A stretch of DNA of 64,000 nucleotides from an uncultured Amphritea sp. (GCF_937127095.1 NZ_CAKZLP010000054.1:248001-312000); one strand, 5' to 3'. Shown: positions 1 to 10,070, counted from the first letter of the stretch. Notes: generated by a model not told the origin, from the letters alone. Numbers and translations are program-made.

Positions 1-87
1 GAGCGGGTACTGATCCGGTGTGGTTTTCTCTTTCTCAATCAGACAGCCAATCACCCGGGTTTGCAAAAGACTCAGATCCATATCCAT
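1..87 (-). CDS. yceH: YceH/UPF0502 (DUF480) family protein, N-terminal fragment
   Basis: Only the first 29 codons lie in the window; the gene continues past base 1. The visible peptide starts [20 protein letters not shown] and continues with TTPDQYPL, which matches the opening of the YceH/UPF0502 family (RVIGCLLEK then TTPEQYPLS). The family forms two winged-helix domains and has no settled biochemical role. The ATG at 87 is preceded by an AAGAGG-like ribosome site. It is divergent from the MOSC gene at 256. The 168 bp between them show no other clear feature. Confidence 0.75.
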   Translation of the reverse strand, partial: MDMDLSLLQTRVIGCLIEKEKTTPDQYPL

Positions 88-255
88 GTTGTAACCTCTT
101 ACAAAAAATAATTAACGCATTCATAAGGTTACCCTATTTCCAGGAAATGGCACCCTAATTGTTCAGCTAAATCTGACTTTGCCAGAGCAGTACAACTGGC
201 CATATCAGCGCCGCAACTCTAGACTGTCTGACAGGTTTAATAATGGAGTCGTACA

Positions 256-888
256 ATGAACAGTCTTTCACTACCCGTTGAAGGGATCTATATCGGCCAG
301 CTCTCGACCATCGGCCCGGCAGAGACCGCCACCGGGATATTTAAAACGCTATCCGAAGCACCCCATGAGATAAGTGAACTGGGACTCAGTGGTGATATTC
401 AGGTAGATAAACGGGTACATGGCGGGCCGGAAAAAGCGATCTACCACTACCCGGCTGAACATTACGCGCTGTTGCAAGAGGCACTGCCGCATCTCTGTGA
501 TAGCTTCGTAGCGGGTTCTATCGGTGAAAATATCTCCACCCACGGATTGCTGGATACCGAAGTTCATATTGGTGACACCTTTCGTTTGGGCAGCGCAATT
601 GTGCAGGTATCACAGCCTCGCCGCCCCTGCTGGAAGGTGAATCAGAAATACGGCAATGCCCATATTGCATCGCTGATCATGTCGCAAGCGATCTCTGGCT
701 GGTATTACCGGATATTGGAGCCCGGCCAGTTAACCATTGGCGATTCCATAGAGTGCTTAGACAGGCTGGACAATAGCGTTGCAGTGGCGGATATCTGGGA
801 GATTTTTATGGATCGACTGGAAAGAAAAATGGGCAGAGAACCACTCCCTACAATTCCGGGTCTTTCAGATGAGTGGCGCTTTGAGTGA
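256..888 (+). CDS. yiiM: MOSC domain protein, YiiM type
   Basis: This 210-residue protein has the length and layout of YiiM: a MOSC beta-barrel over about residues 30-165 and a short C-terminal 3-alpha region. The MOSC cysteine expected to hold a molybdenum-cofactor sulfur is visible as C125 in the stretch QPRRPCWKVNQKYG, with DKRVHGGPEKA upstream. YiiM of E. coli reduces N-hydroxylated bases such as 6-hydroxylaminopurine; that role is known for the family and not shown here. The start is backed by GGAG seven bases upstream of the ATG. It converges on the sigma-54 activator gene, whose stop lies 18 bp away. Confidence 0.85.
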   Translation: MNSLSLPVEGIYIGQLSTIGPAETATGIFKTLSEAPHEISELGLSGDIQVDKRVHGGPEKAIYHYPAEHYALLQEALPHLCDSFVAGSIGENISTHGLLDTEVHIGDTFRLGSAIVQVSQPRRPCWKVNQKYGNAHIASLIMSQAISGWYYRILEPGQLTIGDSIECLDRLDNSVAVADIWEIFMDRLERKMGREPLPTIPGLSDEWRFE

Positions 889-905
889 GAAGCAACAGCA
901 GCGGC

Positions 906-2870
906 TTACACACCTTCAAGCTGTTTCAGTTTGCGGTACAGGGTTGCCCGACTGATGCCTAGTTCAGACGCGGTAGCCGAGATATTACCCTCGTTCTGCT
1001 CCAGAACCTGTTGAATGGTTAACAGTTCACTGCTCTTTAACGTGCCGCCACTCTGATTCAGCGATCCAAAGTTCCCGCTGGAAGATATCGGACTGTTGAG
1101 TTCTTCAAGGAAATCATCGCTGATATGACAGCTATTGATCTCAACTTCATCCGGTTCCATAAAAGCGATTGCCACCCGTAAGGTGGTTTCCAGCTGACGG
1201 ATATTACCCGGCCAGTGATAGGCCAGTAGCTGCTCCATCATATCGGCGGCTATGTTGATCTGCCGGCCATCCGGTGTCAACTGATGAAGGAAGTAGCGGA
1301 TAAAGTCCTCTTTATCAGTACGATCCCGGAATGCAGGAATGCGCAGGCAGACGCCGTTGAGACGATAAAAGAGGTCTTCACGAAACAGACTTTCAGCCAC
1401 CAGCGTTTTCAGGTCTCGATGGGAGGCGCAAATAACCGCAATATCCAACGCGATCTCATCGCCGCCGCCCAGTGGAGCGATAGTCCTTTCCTGCAATACC
1501 CGTAACAGCCTTGCCTGCAGAGCCAGGGGCATATCGCCGATCTCATCAAGAAACAATGTCCCCCCCTGCGCCTGTTCCAGTCGCCCGATCATGCCGCCTT
1601 TGCGGGAACCGGTGAATGCACCCTCCCGATAACCAAACAGTTCCGATTCGATCAACCCTTCGGGGATTGAAGCACAGTTAACCGCCACAAACGGCCCACT
1701 ACTGTGTCGGCTATCCAGATGCAGGGATTTAGCCATCACCTCTTTACCGGTACCGGTCTCCCCCTGAATCAGTACCGGCAGCTCATGGGACAGTGCCCGG
1801 CTGCCCATGCGCACACCCTTCTGTAACCGCGGATCCTGTCCGGCGAGTTCAGTCAACGGCGGTGCATTCAGCGGGGCTGGCGCAGGTTTACTGCGGCTTG
1901 ATTTAGTCGGCGCTTTATAAGCGGTCGGAAAACTATTGGGAAAGTGCAACAGCTCACAATAGAAGTCACCACCACGGGTTCTCAGCTGTCCACGGCCTTT
2001 GCGGTGCAGATCAGTCAGCAGCACTTCAGGGCGGACACCGAACAGTTCTTCCAGATTGCGCCCTACCAGCTGTTCCCGCTTGCGATTCAGCAGCTGACAA
2101 ACCTGTTCATTGGCTGCCTGAATATGACCATCCAGCTCCAATGCCAGCAACCCCTGCCAGGAAGACCGCAGATATTCCGGTCGACTGTGTACACTGAGAA
2201 CAATATGCTGCTGAAACTGCCCGCTGAACATCCGGTTTTCGATGGAGCGCACCGCCTGCTGCACCAGACTGAGATTCGGCGGCAGATCACGATTATCAGT
2301 CGGTGAAGTGAGATCCAGCACCCCCAGCAGCTCCCCTTTGGGATCGGCGATAGGTGCAGAACAACAGGAAAGATAACCGATCGAATCGAGAAAGTGCTCA
2401 TTACCCCGGATCATCAGGGGAGAGCGGTTAACAATGGCGGTACCCGGACCATTGGTGCCGCGCAACTCTTCGCCCCAGTTGGCCCCCGGTGCAAGCGCAT
2501 AGCGGGTGGCGGAATCCAGATGCCGGGTATCGCCCTTTATCTTCAGAATCGTAGCCGATTCATCAGTCAGCATCACAAGTCCGCCATCGGAACTAAAATA
2601 GTCAACCAGCTGTTTAATCTCAGGATGAGCCGCTTCGATCAGCCCCCGGTTTTTCTCTTGCAGAGTGTCGATCCTGTCTCTGGAGAGATTTTCCAGATCG
2701 AGCGGTGCTTCACAGTTAAGTCCGGCGTTTACACTTCGCTGCCAGGAATCTTCAATCTCGCTACGTAAGACTCCACTGGGGACTTCACCTTCCTGAACAA
2801 GCCGATTACGGGCGACCTTCACCGAGTTAAGGGGGTCAGTAGGTAACACGGAATCTATCGACTTTTTCAT
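906..2870 (-). CDS. Sigma-54-dependent activator, AcoR type (GAF-PAS-AAA+-Fis HTH)
   Basis: About 654 residues. The parts in order are a GAF-like sensor (about 75-215), a PAS-like segment (230-310), an AAA+ sigma-54 interaction domain with Walker A GETGTGKE (about 370-377) and Walker B GTLFLDEIGD, and a C-terminal Fis-type helix-turn-helix (GNISATASELGISRATLYRK). The sigma-54 contact loop reads GAFTGS rather than the usual GAFTGA. Proteins of this type activate acetoin and alcohol oxidation genes. The gene sits directly downstream of pqqE, and three sigma-54-like promoters lie about 7 kb away around the alcohol and aldehyde dehydrogenase genes, so those are its likely targets (inference). An in-frame GTG at 2882 is an alternative start; the ATG at 2870 was preferred. 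Confidence 0.88.
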   Translation of the reverse strand: MKKSIDSVLPTDPLNSVKVARNRLVQEGEVPSGVLRSEIEDSWQRSVNAGLNCEAPLDLENLSRDRIDTLQEKNRGLIEAAHPEIKQLVDYFSSDGGLVMLTDESATILKIKGDTRHLDSATRYALAPGANWGEELRGTNGPGTAIVNRSPLMIRGNEHFLDSIGYLSCCSAPIADPKGELLGVLDLTSPTDNRDLPPNLSLVQQAVRSIENRMFSGQFQQHIVLSVHSRPEYLRSSWQGLLALELDGHIQAANEQVCQLLNRKREQLVGRNLEELFGVRPEVLLTDLHRKGRGQLRTRGGDFYCELLHFPNSFPTAYKAPTKSSRSKPAPAPLNAPPLTELAGQDPRLQKGVRMGSRALSHELPVLIQGETGTGKEVMAKSLHLDSRHSSGPFVAVNCASIPEGLIESELFGYREGAFTGSRKGGMIGRLEQAQGGTLFLDEIGDMPLALQARLLRVLQERTIAPLGGGDEIALDIAVICASHRDLKTLVAESLFREDLFYRLNGVCLRIPAFRDRTDKEDFIRYFLHQLTPDGRQINIAADMMEQLLAYHWPGNIRQLETTLRVAIAFMEPDEVEINSCHISDDFLEELNSPISSSGNFGSLNQSGGTLKSSELLTIQQVLEQNEGNISATASELGISRATLYRKLKQLEGV

Positions 2871-2963
2871 AGTACTGATCACTCGCCACTGCTTAATTCA
2901 ACAACTCAAATACAGGTTATCAATTTTTTACCGTATCTGTGTAACAGAACAATAAAAACATAG

Positions 2964-2995
2964 TACCATCACCGAGTGTCTACTCGGTGATGGTA
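2964..2995 (-). terminator. Hairpin directly after pqqE
   Basis: A perfect 14-bp inverted repeat (arm TACCATCACCGAGT, loop of 4) begins three bases after the pqqE stop on the minus strand. A T-rich stretch (GTTTTTATT) follows a few bases later rather than immediately, so termination may be partial or the hairpin may protect the 3' end. It separates the pqq operon from the activator gene. Confidence 0.6.
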
Positions 2996-2998
2996 AAT

Positions 2999-4174
2999 TC
3001 AGCTCTTACAGAACACCTTTGAGTTACGCTCGTTACGATACACCGGCTCTTTGTGGGATGGCAGCTCCGCTTCCTCGCGGGCCTGCAGAATCAGATCGTG
3101 GTGGGGCGACTTACTGCACACCGGATCGGCATTATTGGCATCCCCGGTCATCATGAAGGCCTGACAACGACAACCGCCAAAATCTTTCTCTTTCTCATCG
3201 CATGACGCGCAGGGTTCCTTCATCCACTCATAACCGCGGAAATGGTTAAAGCCGTTGGAGCGGTTCCAGATCTGCTCAATACTCTGCTCGCGCACACTGG
3301 GGAACTCGATCGGCAGCATCCGGGCGCTGTGACAGGGTAATGCGGTGCCATCGGGAGTGACCGTCAGAAACACCTGTCCCCAGCCGTTCATGCAGCCCTT
3401 GGGCCGCTCTTCGTAATAATCCGGCGTGACGAAGATAATCTTGATCGGATTACCTTCGGCAGCCAGACGATCACGATAGTCATTGGTGATCCGCTCGGCC
3501 CGCTCCAGCTGCGCCCGGGTCGGCAACAGGTCGTTACGGTTCTCATACGCCCAGCCATAATACTGACAGGTCGCCAGTTCGACATAATCGGCTTTCAGTT
3601 CGACACAGAGCTCAATAATACGGTCGATCTGATCAATATTGTGACGATGGGTAACGAAGTTCAGCACCATCGGATAGCCCTGCGCTTTAACCTCCCGAGC
3701 CATCGCCAGTTTCTGCTTAAAGGCCTTTTCAGAACCCGCCAGCAGATTATTCACCTCAGGGTCCGCCGCCTGGAAGCTGACCTGGATGTGATCCAGCCCC
3801 GCCTCTCTGAAATCAGCGATCTTGCGCTCATTCAGGCCAACGCCAGAGGTAATAAGATTAGAGTAATAACCCAGATTACGTGCTTCGCGGATCAGCTCGA
3901 TCAGATCCTGACGCACCAGCGGCTCGCCACCGGAAAAGCCTAACTGCGCGGCTCCCAGCTCACGTGCCTGAGTAAAGACATCGATCCACTCGGCGGTGCT
4001 CAGTTCACCGGTCTTGCTGGCAAAGTCGACCGGGTTGGCACAGTAGGGACACTGCAACGGACACTTATAGGTCAGTTCGGCCAGCAGCCAGAGCGGCTGA
4101 CCATGGGTTGGGACACTGTTCAAAGACGGCGCCTGTGAAGGCTGGCCGTTACAGGGTGATCCAGAGTTGCTCAC
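2999..4174 (-). CDS. pqqE: PqqA peptide cyclase, radical SAM enzyme PqqE
   Basis: PqqE makes the carbon-carbon bond between the conserved Glu and Tyr of the PqqA peptide, with PqqD presenting the peptide. This 391-residue protein has the radical SAM motif CxxxCxxC at C38, C42 and C45 (CPLQCPYC) and a cysteine-rich SPASM tail (CMNGWGQ, then [19 protein letters not shown]) for auxiliary iron-sulfur clusters. The start is a GTG inside pqqD, giving a 26-bp overlap; AGGAG lies six bases upstream of it, so this start is well supported. It is the last gene of pqqABCDE. Confidence 0.96.
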   Translation of the reverse strand: MSNSGSPCNGQPSQAPSLNSVPTHGQPLWLLAELTYKCPLQCPYCANPVDFASKTGELSTAEWIDVFTQARELGAAQLGFSGGEPLVRQDLIELIREARNLGYYSNLITSGVGLNERKIADFREAGLDHIQVSFQAADPEVNNLLAGSEKAFKQKLAMAREVKAQGYPMVLNFVTHRHNIDQIDRIIELCVELKADYVELATCQYYGWAYENRNDLLPTRAQLERAERITNDYRDRLAAEGNPIKIIFVTPDYYEERPKGCMNGWGQVFLTVTPDGTALPCHSARMLPIEFPSVREQSIEQIWNRSNGFNHFRGYEWMKEPCASCDEKEKDFGGCRCQAFMMTGDANNADPVCSKSPHHDLILQAREEAELPSHKEPVYRNERNSKVFCKS

Positions 4175-4466
4175 GGGCGTCTCCTAAGAAATCCAGAATA
4201 TCCCGGTCGATCCCCTCGGCATCGGGAAACTTGGCCTGCAGTGTCTGGATAATATCCGCTGCAGTCCGCTGACCGTCCACCAACGCCAGCACTTCACCGG
4301 CCGGGCCGTTCAGCTTTACCATGCCTTCCGGATAGAGCAGCACATAGCTGTCCTGCGCCTTCTCCCACTGGAAGCGGAACATGCGGTTGAGCACCGGCAC
4401 CGACTCCGGGCTTATCTCGGCAGCGGTGTTCGGGGTGGTGTTTGCGCTGTGAGTCGGGCTGCTCAT
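4149..4466 (-). CDS. pqqD: PqqA-binding chaperone PqqD
   Basis: PqqD is the RiPP recognition element that binds the PqqA precursor and delivers it to PqqE. The protein has 105 residues with a divergent N-terminal tail of about 25. The typical core includes [23 protein letters not shown] and then [12 protein letters not shown]; that is the winged-helix fold of the family. It overlaps pqqC by four bases (ATGA) and pqqE by 26, consistent with translational coupling. Confidence 0.95.
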   Translation of the reverse strand: MSSPTHSANTTPNTAAEISPESVPVLNRMFRFQWEKAQDSYVLLYPEGMVKLNGPAGEVLALVDGQRTAADIIQTLQAKFPDAEGIDRDILDFLGDAREQLWITL

Positions 4467-5233
4467 GAAAACAACCCGGTGTGATAAACCTTCTCATCGG
4501 TGACCGTATGGTACGGCGGGCGATTGAGTTCATACGCCATGGTCATGGAATCGAGCATACTCCAGAGCACATCCAGCTTAAACTGAAGAATATTCAGCAT
4601 CCGCTCCTGTTGTTCCCGGGTAGTGTAATGATCCAGGGTGATCTCCAGCCCGTGCACCACATCGCGGCGGGCCTCGGTGAGACGGTTACGGAAATACTGA
4701 TAGCCTTCCGCCTTGATCCAGGGATAGTGTCCCGGCCAGCTGTCCAGACGGTTCTGATGAATGGTCGGCGCAAACAGCTCGGTCAGCGACGAGCTGGCGG
4801 CTTCCTGCCAGCTCGCCCGGCGGGCAAAGTTGACATAGGCATCCACGGCAAAGCGAACACCGGGCAGCACATGTTCCTGCGACAGAATCTCTTCACGGGT
4901 CAGGCCCACTGCTTCACCCAGCTGCAGCCAGGCTTCGATACCACCGACTGCGCCATCGTAGCCATCATGGTCCAGCACCCGTTGCACCCAGTGACGCCGC
5001 ACATCGCGGTCGGGACAGTTGGCCATAATCGCCGCATCTTTCACCGGAATCGAGATCTGATAGTAAAAACGGTTAGCGACCCAGCCCTGAATCTGCTCTT
5101 TGGTGCAGCTGCCGTTATACATGGCAACGTGATACGGGTGTTGAGTATGGTAGAAAGCACTTTTAGCCCGCAACGCCTGCTCAAACTCATCCCGGCTCAT
5201 GGGTGGCTGGACATCTTTCATCTGTGCATTCAT
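4463..5233 (-). CDS. pqqC: Pyrroloquinoline-quinone synthase PqqC
   Basis: PqqC carries out the last step of PQQ formation, an oxygen-dependent ring closure and eight-electron oxidation without metal or added cofactor. The 256-residue length and the all-helical family fingerprints fit ([13 protein letters not shown] near residue 33, [28 protein letters not shown] and a C-terminal [11 protein letters not shown]). It lies between pqqB (11 bp gap) and pqqD (4-bp overlap) in the pqq operon. Confidence 0.96.
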   Translation of the reverse strand: MNAQMKDVQPPMSRDEFEQALRAKSAFYHTQHPYHVAMYNGSCTKEQIQGWVANRFYYQISIPVKDAAIMANCPDRDVRRHWVQRVLDHDGYDGAVGGIEAWLQLGEAVGLTREEILSQEHVLPGVRFAVDAYVNFARRASWQEAASSSLTELFAPTIHQNRLDSWPGHYPWIKAEGYQYFRNRLTEARRDVVHGLEITLDHYTTREQQERMLNILQFKLDVLWSMLDSMTMAYELNRPPYHTVTDEKVYHTGLFS

Positions 5234-5244
5234 GGTAAAACCTC

Positions 5245-6192
5245 TCAGAGTTCTATACCCATTCCGTCCCAGGAGACTTCGATACCGTGGGCGACCACTT
5301 CGGCCCGCTCCGGAGAGTCTTCATCCAGAATCGGATTGGTATTGTTAATGTGGATCAGCACTTTCCGGGGCTTGTCCAGCGTGTCCAGAAAGTCGATCAT
5401 GCCACCCTGACCGGTATCTTCGTTGCGGGACTGCGCCAGATGGCCCATGGTGACGCCGAGCTTATCGCCAACACCGGAGGTCAGCAGTTCATCGTCACGC
5501 CAGATAGTGCCGTCAACCAGCAAGCAGTCCGCGTCTTTCATAATCGGTTTAAGGTGGGGCTCAATCTGGCCAAGACCAGGGGCATAGAACAGAGTTTTGC
5601 CGCTGCGGGTATCTTCTATCAGAATACCTATGTTGTCCCCTGGATGGGGATCGTTGCGATGCGGTGAATAGGGTGGTGCACTGCTGAGCAGCGCAACCGC
5701 TGTCAGTTTCAGTTCGGGTACCTGAGGGATCACAAAGCTGTTAGTACCCTCTTCTACCGATCCCCCGACAGGAATACGGTTGCGTTTAATGCCGCCATTC
5801 CAGTGTTCCAGCATCTTGAAGATGGGAAAGCCGGTGGTCAGATCCTGATACACCATATCGGTACACCAGACCTCATGGGGGCAACCTTCACGCAGCATCA
5901 GCAGACCGGTGGTATGGTCGATCTGACTGTCCATAAAGACAATCGCCGCAATACCGGTGTCACGAATCGCACGATTCGGCTGCATCGGCGCAAAGTCAGC
6001 CAGCTGCTGGCGGATATCCGGGGAGGTGTTAAACAGAATCCAGTCTTCACCGTTGGCACTCACCGCGATGGAGGACTGAGTCCGGGATTTTGCATTGAGG
6101 GTTCCGGCACGGTAGCCGGCACAGTTGCGGCAATTACAGTTCCACTGAGGAAATCCGCCGCCCGCTGCGGAGCCTAATACTTGTATTTTCAT
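5245..6192 (-). CDS. pqqB: PqqB, metallo-beta-lactamase-fold PQQ biosynthesis protein
   Basis: This 315-residue member of the PqqB family has the expected length. It begins with [20 protein letters not shown], a hallmark of the family. It keeps the metal-site stretch [18 protein letters not shown] and the C-terminal HINNTNPIL. PqqB is an iron-dependent hydroxylase acting on the Glu-Tyr intermediate after PqqE and peptide processing. A strong hairpin lies between it and pqqA, so its transcription depends on read-through from pqqA or an undetected internal promoter. Confidence 0.96.
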   Translation of the reverse strand: MKIQVLGSAAGGGFPQWNCNCRNCAGYRAGTLNAKSRTQSSIAVSANGEDWILFNTSPDIRQQLADFAPMQPNRAIRDTGIAAIVFMDSQIDHTTGLLMLREGCPHEVWCTDMVYQDLTTGFPIFKMLEHWNGGIKRNRIPVGGSVEEGTNSFVIPQVPELKLTAVALLSSAPPYSPHRNDPHPGDNIGILIEDTRSGKTLFYAPGLGQIEPHLKPIMKDADCLLVDGTIWRDDELLTSGVGDKLGVTMGHLAQSRNEDTGQGGMIDFLDTLDKPRKVLIHINNTNPILDEDSPERAEVVAHGIEVSWDGMGIEL

Positions 6193-6228
6193 TGTTATTA
6201 TTATCTTGTCGGTGTATCTGAACAGAGA

Positions 6229-6260
6229 AAACTAAAAGACTCCACCCGAAGGCGGAGTCT
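6229..6260 (-). terminator. Hairpin-plus-T-tract attenuator between pqqA and pqqB
   Basis: On the minus strand a 10-bp stem (AGACTCCGCC with GGTGGAGTCT, one G-T pair) closes the very stable tetraloop TTCG in the C(UUCG)G context and is followed by TTTAGTTTTC. It lies 11 bp after the pqqA stop. The likely effect is partial termination, giving more pqqA than pqqBCDE transcript, which suits a consumed peptide substrate. Confidence 0.82.
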
Positions 6261-6270
6261 GATAGATTGC

Positions 6271-6345
6271 TTAGCGGTTAGCGAAGTACATTGTTACTTC
6301 GAAACCGATACGCAGATCTGTGTAAGCTGGTTTAGACCATTTCAT
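6271..6345 (-). CDS. pqqA: PQQ precursor peptide PqqA
   Basis: This small gene encodes 24 residues, [20 protein letters not shown] then FANR. It contains the invariant Glu-x-x-x-Tyr (E16 and Y20) whose side chains become the PQQ skeleton. AGGAG lies nine bases upstream of the ATG. The peptide is the substrate for PqqE-PqqD and then PqqB and PqqC. No dedicated promoter was seen in the 56 bp before it, so it may be transcribed with the alcohol dehydrogenase gene upstream. Confidence 0.97.
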   Translation of the reverse strand: MKWSKPAYTDLRIGFEVTMYFANR

Positions 6346-6401
6346 TATATGATACTCCTGGTATTAATTAACTTTCATGCTGTTTCTTTAAATAAAATTT
6401 A

Positions 6402-8483
6402 TTATTTAGGCCGAACAGCATCGGCAGTTCCTTGTATAAACGCTTTTATTTTTTCTATATCAGATTTATCCAATTTACCAGTAAAATCAGGCATTCCCTT
6501 ATCTTTAAAAGGACCATCGAGCACTATCTGATCTAAGTGTTCGATATTCTTCTCATTTACATAGCCGAGGTTAGGAATAACGCCGCCTCTGTCAACGCCG
6601 GGGACACCATGACAGAAAACACAGTTGCTGACATACAGGCCCGTCCCTTCAGCAACATCTTCGGGATTATATTTAACCCCTTCGATCAGGTTGCCCATCT
6701 GATACTTAACAAACTCAGGTTTGTCTGCCTGCCCGCCTAACTTAAAGGTGTAAACGGTTCCGGGGGTATCGAGTTCAGTGGCACGAATCATTAAACCGAA
6801 TACGCCCCCCCAGCCGACTGCGACAGAGATGTACTGTTCACCGTCAAGTTCATATGAGATCGGAGCTGCAATGACACCAGTACCCACTGGAGACTGCCAT
6901 AAAACATCACCCGTTGTTGCATTGAAAGCCATCAGTCGGCCATCCGCTGTCCCTTCAAAAACCAGGTTGCCCGCAGTCGCCAGCGTACCTCCATTCCATG
7001 GCGCTACATGCTCATGCCTCCAGGCTTCTTTTTGTGTGACAGGGTCCCAGGCGATCAGTCGTCCGAAGGGCTTACTGGTCGGAGGTACCGGGTTAATCTG
7101 CATACCGGTATTCCAACCGTTACCACTCATTGGCTGACCCGGTTTATCACTGCCGAACTCTTTCCAGTTTGGGTCATCCGCTAACGCGAGCGGAACATTC
7201 TGTGCGGGAAAATAAGCCAGCCCCGTATCAGGACTAAAGGACATTGAATGCCAGTTATGCCCACCGAAAGGCCCGGGAACAATATCATAAGGACTGTCAG
7301 GGCTTCGAACAGCATCGGTTATCATCGGACGACCATTTTTGTCATAGCCTGTCGCCCAGTTAACATCAACAAAGTTATTCGCGGAAATGAAATCCCCTGT
7401 CTCTCTGTCGATAACAAAGAAAAAGCCATTTTTCGGCGCATGCATGAGTACTTTGCGTTGCTCGCCATCCAGCTCGAGGTCGGTAAGGATCATATCCTGT
7501 GTCGAGGTGTAGTCCCAGTTGTCTCCTGGTGTTTCCTGATAATGCCAAACGTACTCACCGGTATCAGGGTTAAGCGCGACAACCGATCCAACATATAAGT
7601 TATCACCACCAGCAGGACTACGATTATTCCAGGACCAGGGAGAACCATTACCAACACCGATGTACATCAGATTCAGCTCAGGGTCAAAGACCATACTGTT
7701 CCACACCGTACCGCCGCCACCAGCTTCCCAGTATTTTCCAGCAGGATCCCAGGTTTTAGCCGCCTCGGCCATTGCCTCATTTTCAAAAGGTTTGGATGGG
7801 TCACCAGGCACGGTGTACCAGCGCCACAACTCTTGACCTGATTTAGCATCATAGGCCGTGATATAGCCTCTTACGCCATACTCCGCGCCACCATTGCCGA
7901 TAATCACCTTGCCATTATAAACCCTGGGCGCACCGGTAATCGTATAGCCTCTGGCCCCATCAATGATGGTGTTCTGTTGCCAAATCAGTTTTCCTGTCTC
8001 AGCATCCAGTGCCAGCAAGCGGCCATCGAGTGCAGCAACAAAAACCGTGCCTTCATGTACCGCAACGCCCCGGTTAACAACATCACAGCAAGCTTTCCTT
8101 GCTGTCGCACGAGGCACTTTTGGATCATACGTCCAGAGTTTCTTACCGGTTTTGGCATCCAGAGCGAAGACCACGCTCCATGGAGCAGTAACGTACATGA
8201 CGCCGTTAGCAACGATAGGGGTTGCCTCAACACCACGGGTAGACTGAAGATCATAGGACCAGGCTAATCCAAGATCACTGACGTTTTCTGTCGTTACCTG
8301 TTTTAACGGGCTGAACCTCGAACCGCTGTAATCAAAACCATGTTCTGGCCAGTCTTTACCCGATTCCATATTTTCAAGAATAAATTTTTCATTCACTGCT
8401 GCATTATCTGAAGCGGAAGTGAATCCGGCATGCGATGCCGCTAAGATGAGCATTCCGATAGGAATAATATTTTTAGTCATCAT
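6402..8483 (-). CDS. PQQ-dependent quinohaemoprotein alcohol dehydrogenase (type II)
   Basis: A periplasmic enzyme oxidising primary alcohols to aldehydes, with electrons passing from PQQ to a covalent haem c. Of 693 residues, about 24 form a signal peptide. The eight-bladed propeller carries the adjacent cysteines C132-C133 (ACCDVVNRG) that cap PQQ, calcium ligands E201 (GAEYG) and N279 (GVGNGSPW), and the catalytic base D324 (NWDYTSTQD). The C-terminal cytochrome domain has CVFCH at 621-625 and a likely axial Met at about 664 (GMPDF). The fused cytochrome and lack of membrane helices place it in type II, like butanol, tetrahydrofurfuryl alcohol or 2-phenylethanol dehydrogenases; the substrate cannot be read from sequence. 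It lies just upstream of pqqA on the same strand. Confidence 0.93.
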   Translation of the reverse strand: MMTKNIIPIGMLILAASHAGFTSASDNAAVNEKFILENMESGKDWPEHGFDYSGSRFSPLKQVTTENVSDLGLAWSYDLQSTRGVEATPIVANGVMYVTAPWSVVFALDAKTGKKLWTYDPKVPRATARKACCDVVNRGVAVHEGTVFVAALDGRLLALDAETGKLIWQQNTIIDGARGYTITGAPRVYNGKVIIGNGGAEYGVRGYITAYDAKSGQELWRWYTVPGDPSKPFENEAMAEAAKTWDPAGKYWEAGGGGTVWNSMVFDPELNLMYIGVGNGSPWSWNNRSPAGGDNLYVGSVVALNPDTGEYVWHYQETPGDNWDYTSTQDMILTDLELDGEQRKVLMHAPKNGFFFVIDRETGDFISANNFVDVNWATGYDKNGRPMITDAVRSPDSPYDIVPGPFGGHNWHSMSFSPDTGLAYFPAQNVPLALADDPNWKEFGSDKPGQPMSGNGWNTGMQINPVPPTSKPFGRLIAWDPVTQKEAWRHEHVAPWNGGTLATAGNLVFEGTADGRLMAFNATTGDVLWQSPVGTGVIAAPISYELDGEQYISVAVGWGGVFGLMIRATELDTPGTVYTFKLGGQADKPEFVKYQMGNLIEGVKYNPEDVAEGTGLYVSNCVFCHGVPGVDRGGVIPNLGYVNEKNIEHLDQIVLDGPFKDKGMPDFTGKLDKSDIEKIKAFIQGTADAVRPK

Positions 8484-8492
8484 TAGTACTGC

Positions 8493-8527
8493 CTTATTAT
8501 TATTGACTTATTATTATTGACTTATTA
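8493..8527. repeat. Tandem 14-bp repeat between channel and ADH genes
   Basis: CTTATTATTATTGA occurs twice head to tail and a third partial copy follows, filling the short gap before the alcohol dehydrogenase start. It may be simple slippage or a spacer affecting translation of the downstream gene. Confidence 0.7.
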
Positions 8528-8531
8528 AAAC

Positions 8532-9434
8532 TTAAAATGCTTTCAGGATACGGAAATTCAATCGATTCTCTTCTTTGAAGCCATTCTTAACATCAAGATC
8601 CCGGCCATAATTAACTAATAGCTGTAAAGTAGGATCTACAAAGTACGCAGTCCCCAGGGTCATTTTTGTTATTTCAGCTTCATCATTCTGATTGACACCA
8701 TCAACTTTTGTTTCACCGCCCCAGCTTTGCGATACTCCGGCACGCAGATCCCATGAAGGATTCATTTGATATCGAAGGTAAGACTGTACCTGTAAAGAAG
8801 ATGCTTGTTCGAGTGTACCTTTACCTGGGCCAAAATCATCATTGTCTCCGTACAGCGTCACATCAGCCACCAGATCGAGTGCTACTTTCTCTGTTAGGTT
8901 GGTGATATATCCACCCTGGAGAGTAAATTTCCATCGATTTTCACCCAGATTTAAAGCTGAGTCATTATCATATGAGCCAGTAGGTACATATAGAAAAGGC
9001 GTAATACCAAAATAAGTATTTTCTGCAGGCTTGTTCACCAACCAAACCGTCGCAGCCAGAATTAAATCACCTACACCGCTTTCTTCACCAAGCGCAGCAA
9101 CGTAACCACCGGCATCCAAAGAACCAAATGGCAACAAAAACTGAGGATCCACTGTATATCCACCAATTTCAGTAAAGTGAACCCCCCGGAGAATTCCTAC
9201 ATCAGAGTCAAGGCTATAATCACCGGCAAGCTTCTTACCACCAGCATACAACTCATCTCTTGATGCGTTTTGATAGTACGCTATAGCTAAATTAGTGCCT
9301 GCAGGTAGAGCTGTATAATCACCAGCATCAACATCTATCGCGAATGCAGAAGTACTCAAAGCAGAGCCAAGAATAATGGAAATTATAATAGAGGATTTCT
9401 TCAAGTCAGGATCGGAAATTTTTATTTTTTTCAT
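8532..9434 (-). CDS. Outer-membrane channel protein, phenol meta-pathway (MetA/SphA-like) family
   Basis: A 300-residue protein with a signal peptide of about 32 residues ending in STSAFA, followed by alternating aromatic-rich strands typical of the small barrels annotated as transporter, meta-pathway of phenol degradation. These proteins are thought to let hydrophobic substrates cross the outer membrane. Visible pieces include AIAYYQNASRDELYAGG and a C-terminus ending LNFRILKAF, with the final Phe expected for barrel assembly. The gene is first in the leftward unit leading to the alcohol dehydrogenase and pqq genes. A sigma-54-like promoter lies about 60 bp upstream of its ATG. Confidence 0.8.
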   Translation of the reverse strand: MKKIKISDPDLKKSSIIISIILGSALSTSAFAIDVDAGDYTALPAGTNLAIAYYQNASRDELYAGGKKLAGDYSLDSDVGILRGVHFTEIGGYTVDPQFLLPFGSLDAGGYVAALGEESGVGDLILAATVWLVNKPAENTYFGITPFLYVPTGSYDNDSALNLGENRWKFTLQGGYITNLTEKVALDLVADVTLYGDNDDFGPGKGTLEQASSLQVQSYLRYQMNPSWDLRAGVSQSWGGETKVDGVNQNDEAEITKMTLGTAYFVDPTLQLLVNYGRDLDVKNGFKEENRLNFRILKAF

Positions 9435-9505
9435 GGTTAATATTCCGTAAAAAGTTAATTATAACAACTATTTTTAGTAAGACTTATTCAAGCCATTTAT
9501 GAAAA

Positions 9506-9521
9506 AGCATAAATCATGCCA
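9506..9521 (-). promoter_or_regulatory. Sigma-54-like promoter of the channel-ADH-pqq unit
   Basis: The minus strand reads TGGCATGATTTATGCT. This matches the consensus TGGCACG-N4-TTGCW at 14 of the 16 positions counting N4 as free, with GG and GC exactly ten bases apart. The start of transcription would be near 9495, about 60 bases before the channel gene ATG at 9434. An AcoR-type activator is encoded in the same locus. Confidence 0.72.
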
Positions 9522-10070
9522 TAAAATATAAAAAAAAATAATCAATATATATCAATAGCTTAAGTAACATTTCAGCTTAACATTGATAATCACTCTCAAT
9601 ACCTGTGTTTTATATCGATACAGTTACTAACAATATTGTGAATAAATTTGATACACCGACAAACTTTCATAAAATATTTATAAAAAACTTTATAATCGCA
9701 GAAAAAAAATCATAAAAACAAATAAAATCTCACATAATGGCTTTAATAACATAAAAAACTGATATATTTCATAAACATACGCACAAAACAAAAAAAAACG
9801 AAACATAAAAAACTCTTTTCTTAAATTACACCCCTATAAATTTCACAAAAAATTATTTAAAAAAAACAATCTAAGACATTTAATAAGTTATATAATTTAT
9901 TAAGAAATATTGCTTTATTAAATACATATAAACCCCATAAACAATGGCTTTTCAATTATGCATTATAGAATCGACAGGCTACCACCTATATTTGATAGAT
10001 AGCATAAAAAACCTACATCAAACTTTATCAATCGCTCTTATCTTGACGGCTAAGTACTATTATGGATTAT

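Noticed and set aside
4481..5410. Long plus-strand frame opposite pqqC and pqqB
   Set aside because: It lies wholly antisense to two unmistakable pqq genes, has no family resemblance and shows a shadow-type composition.
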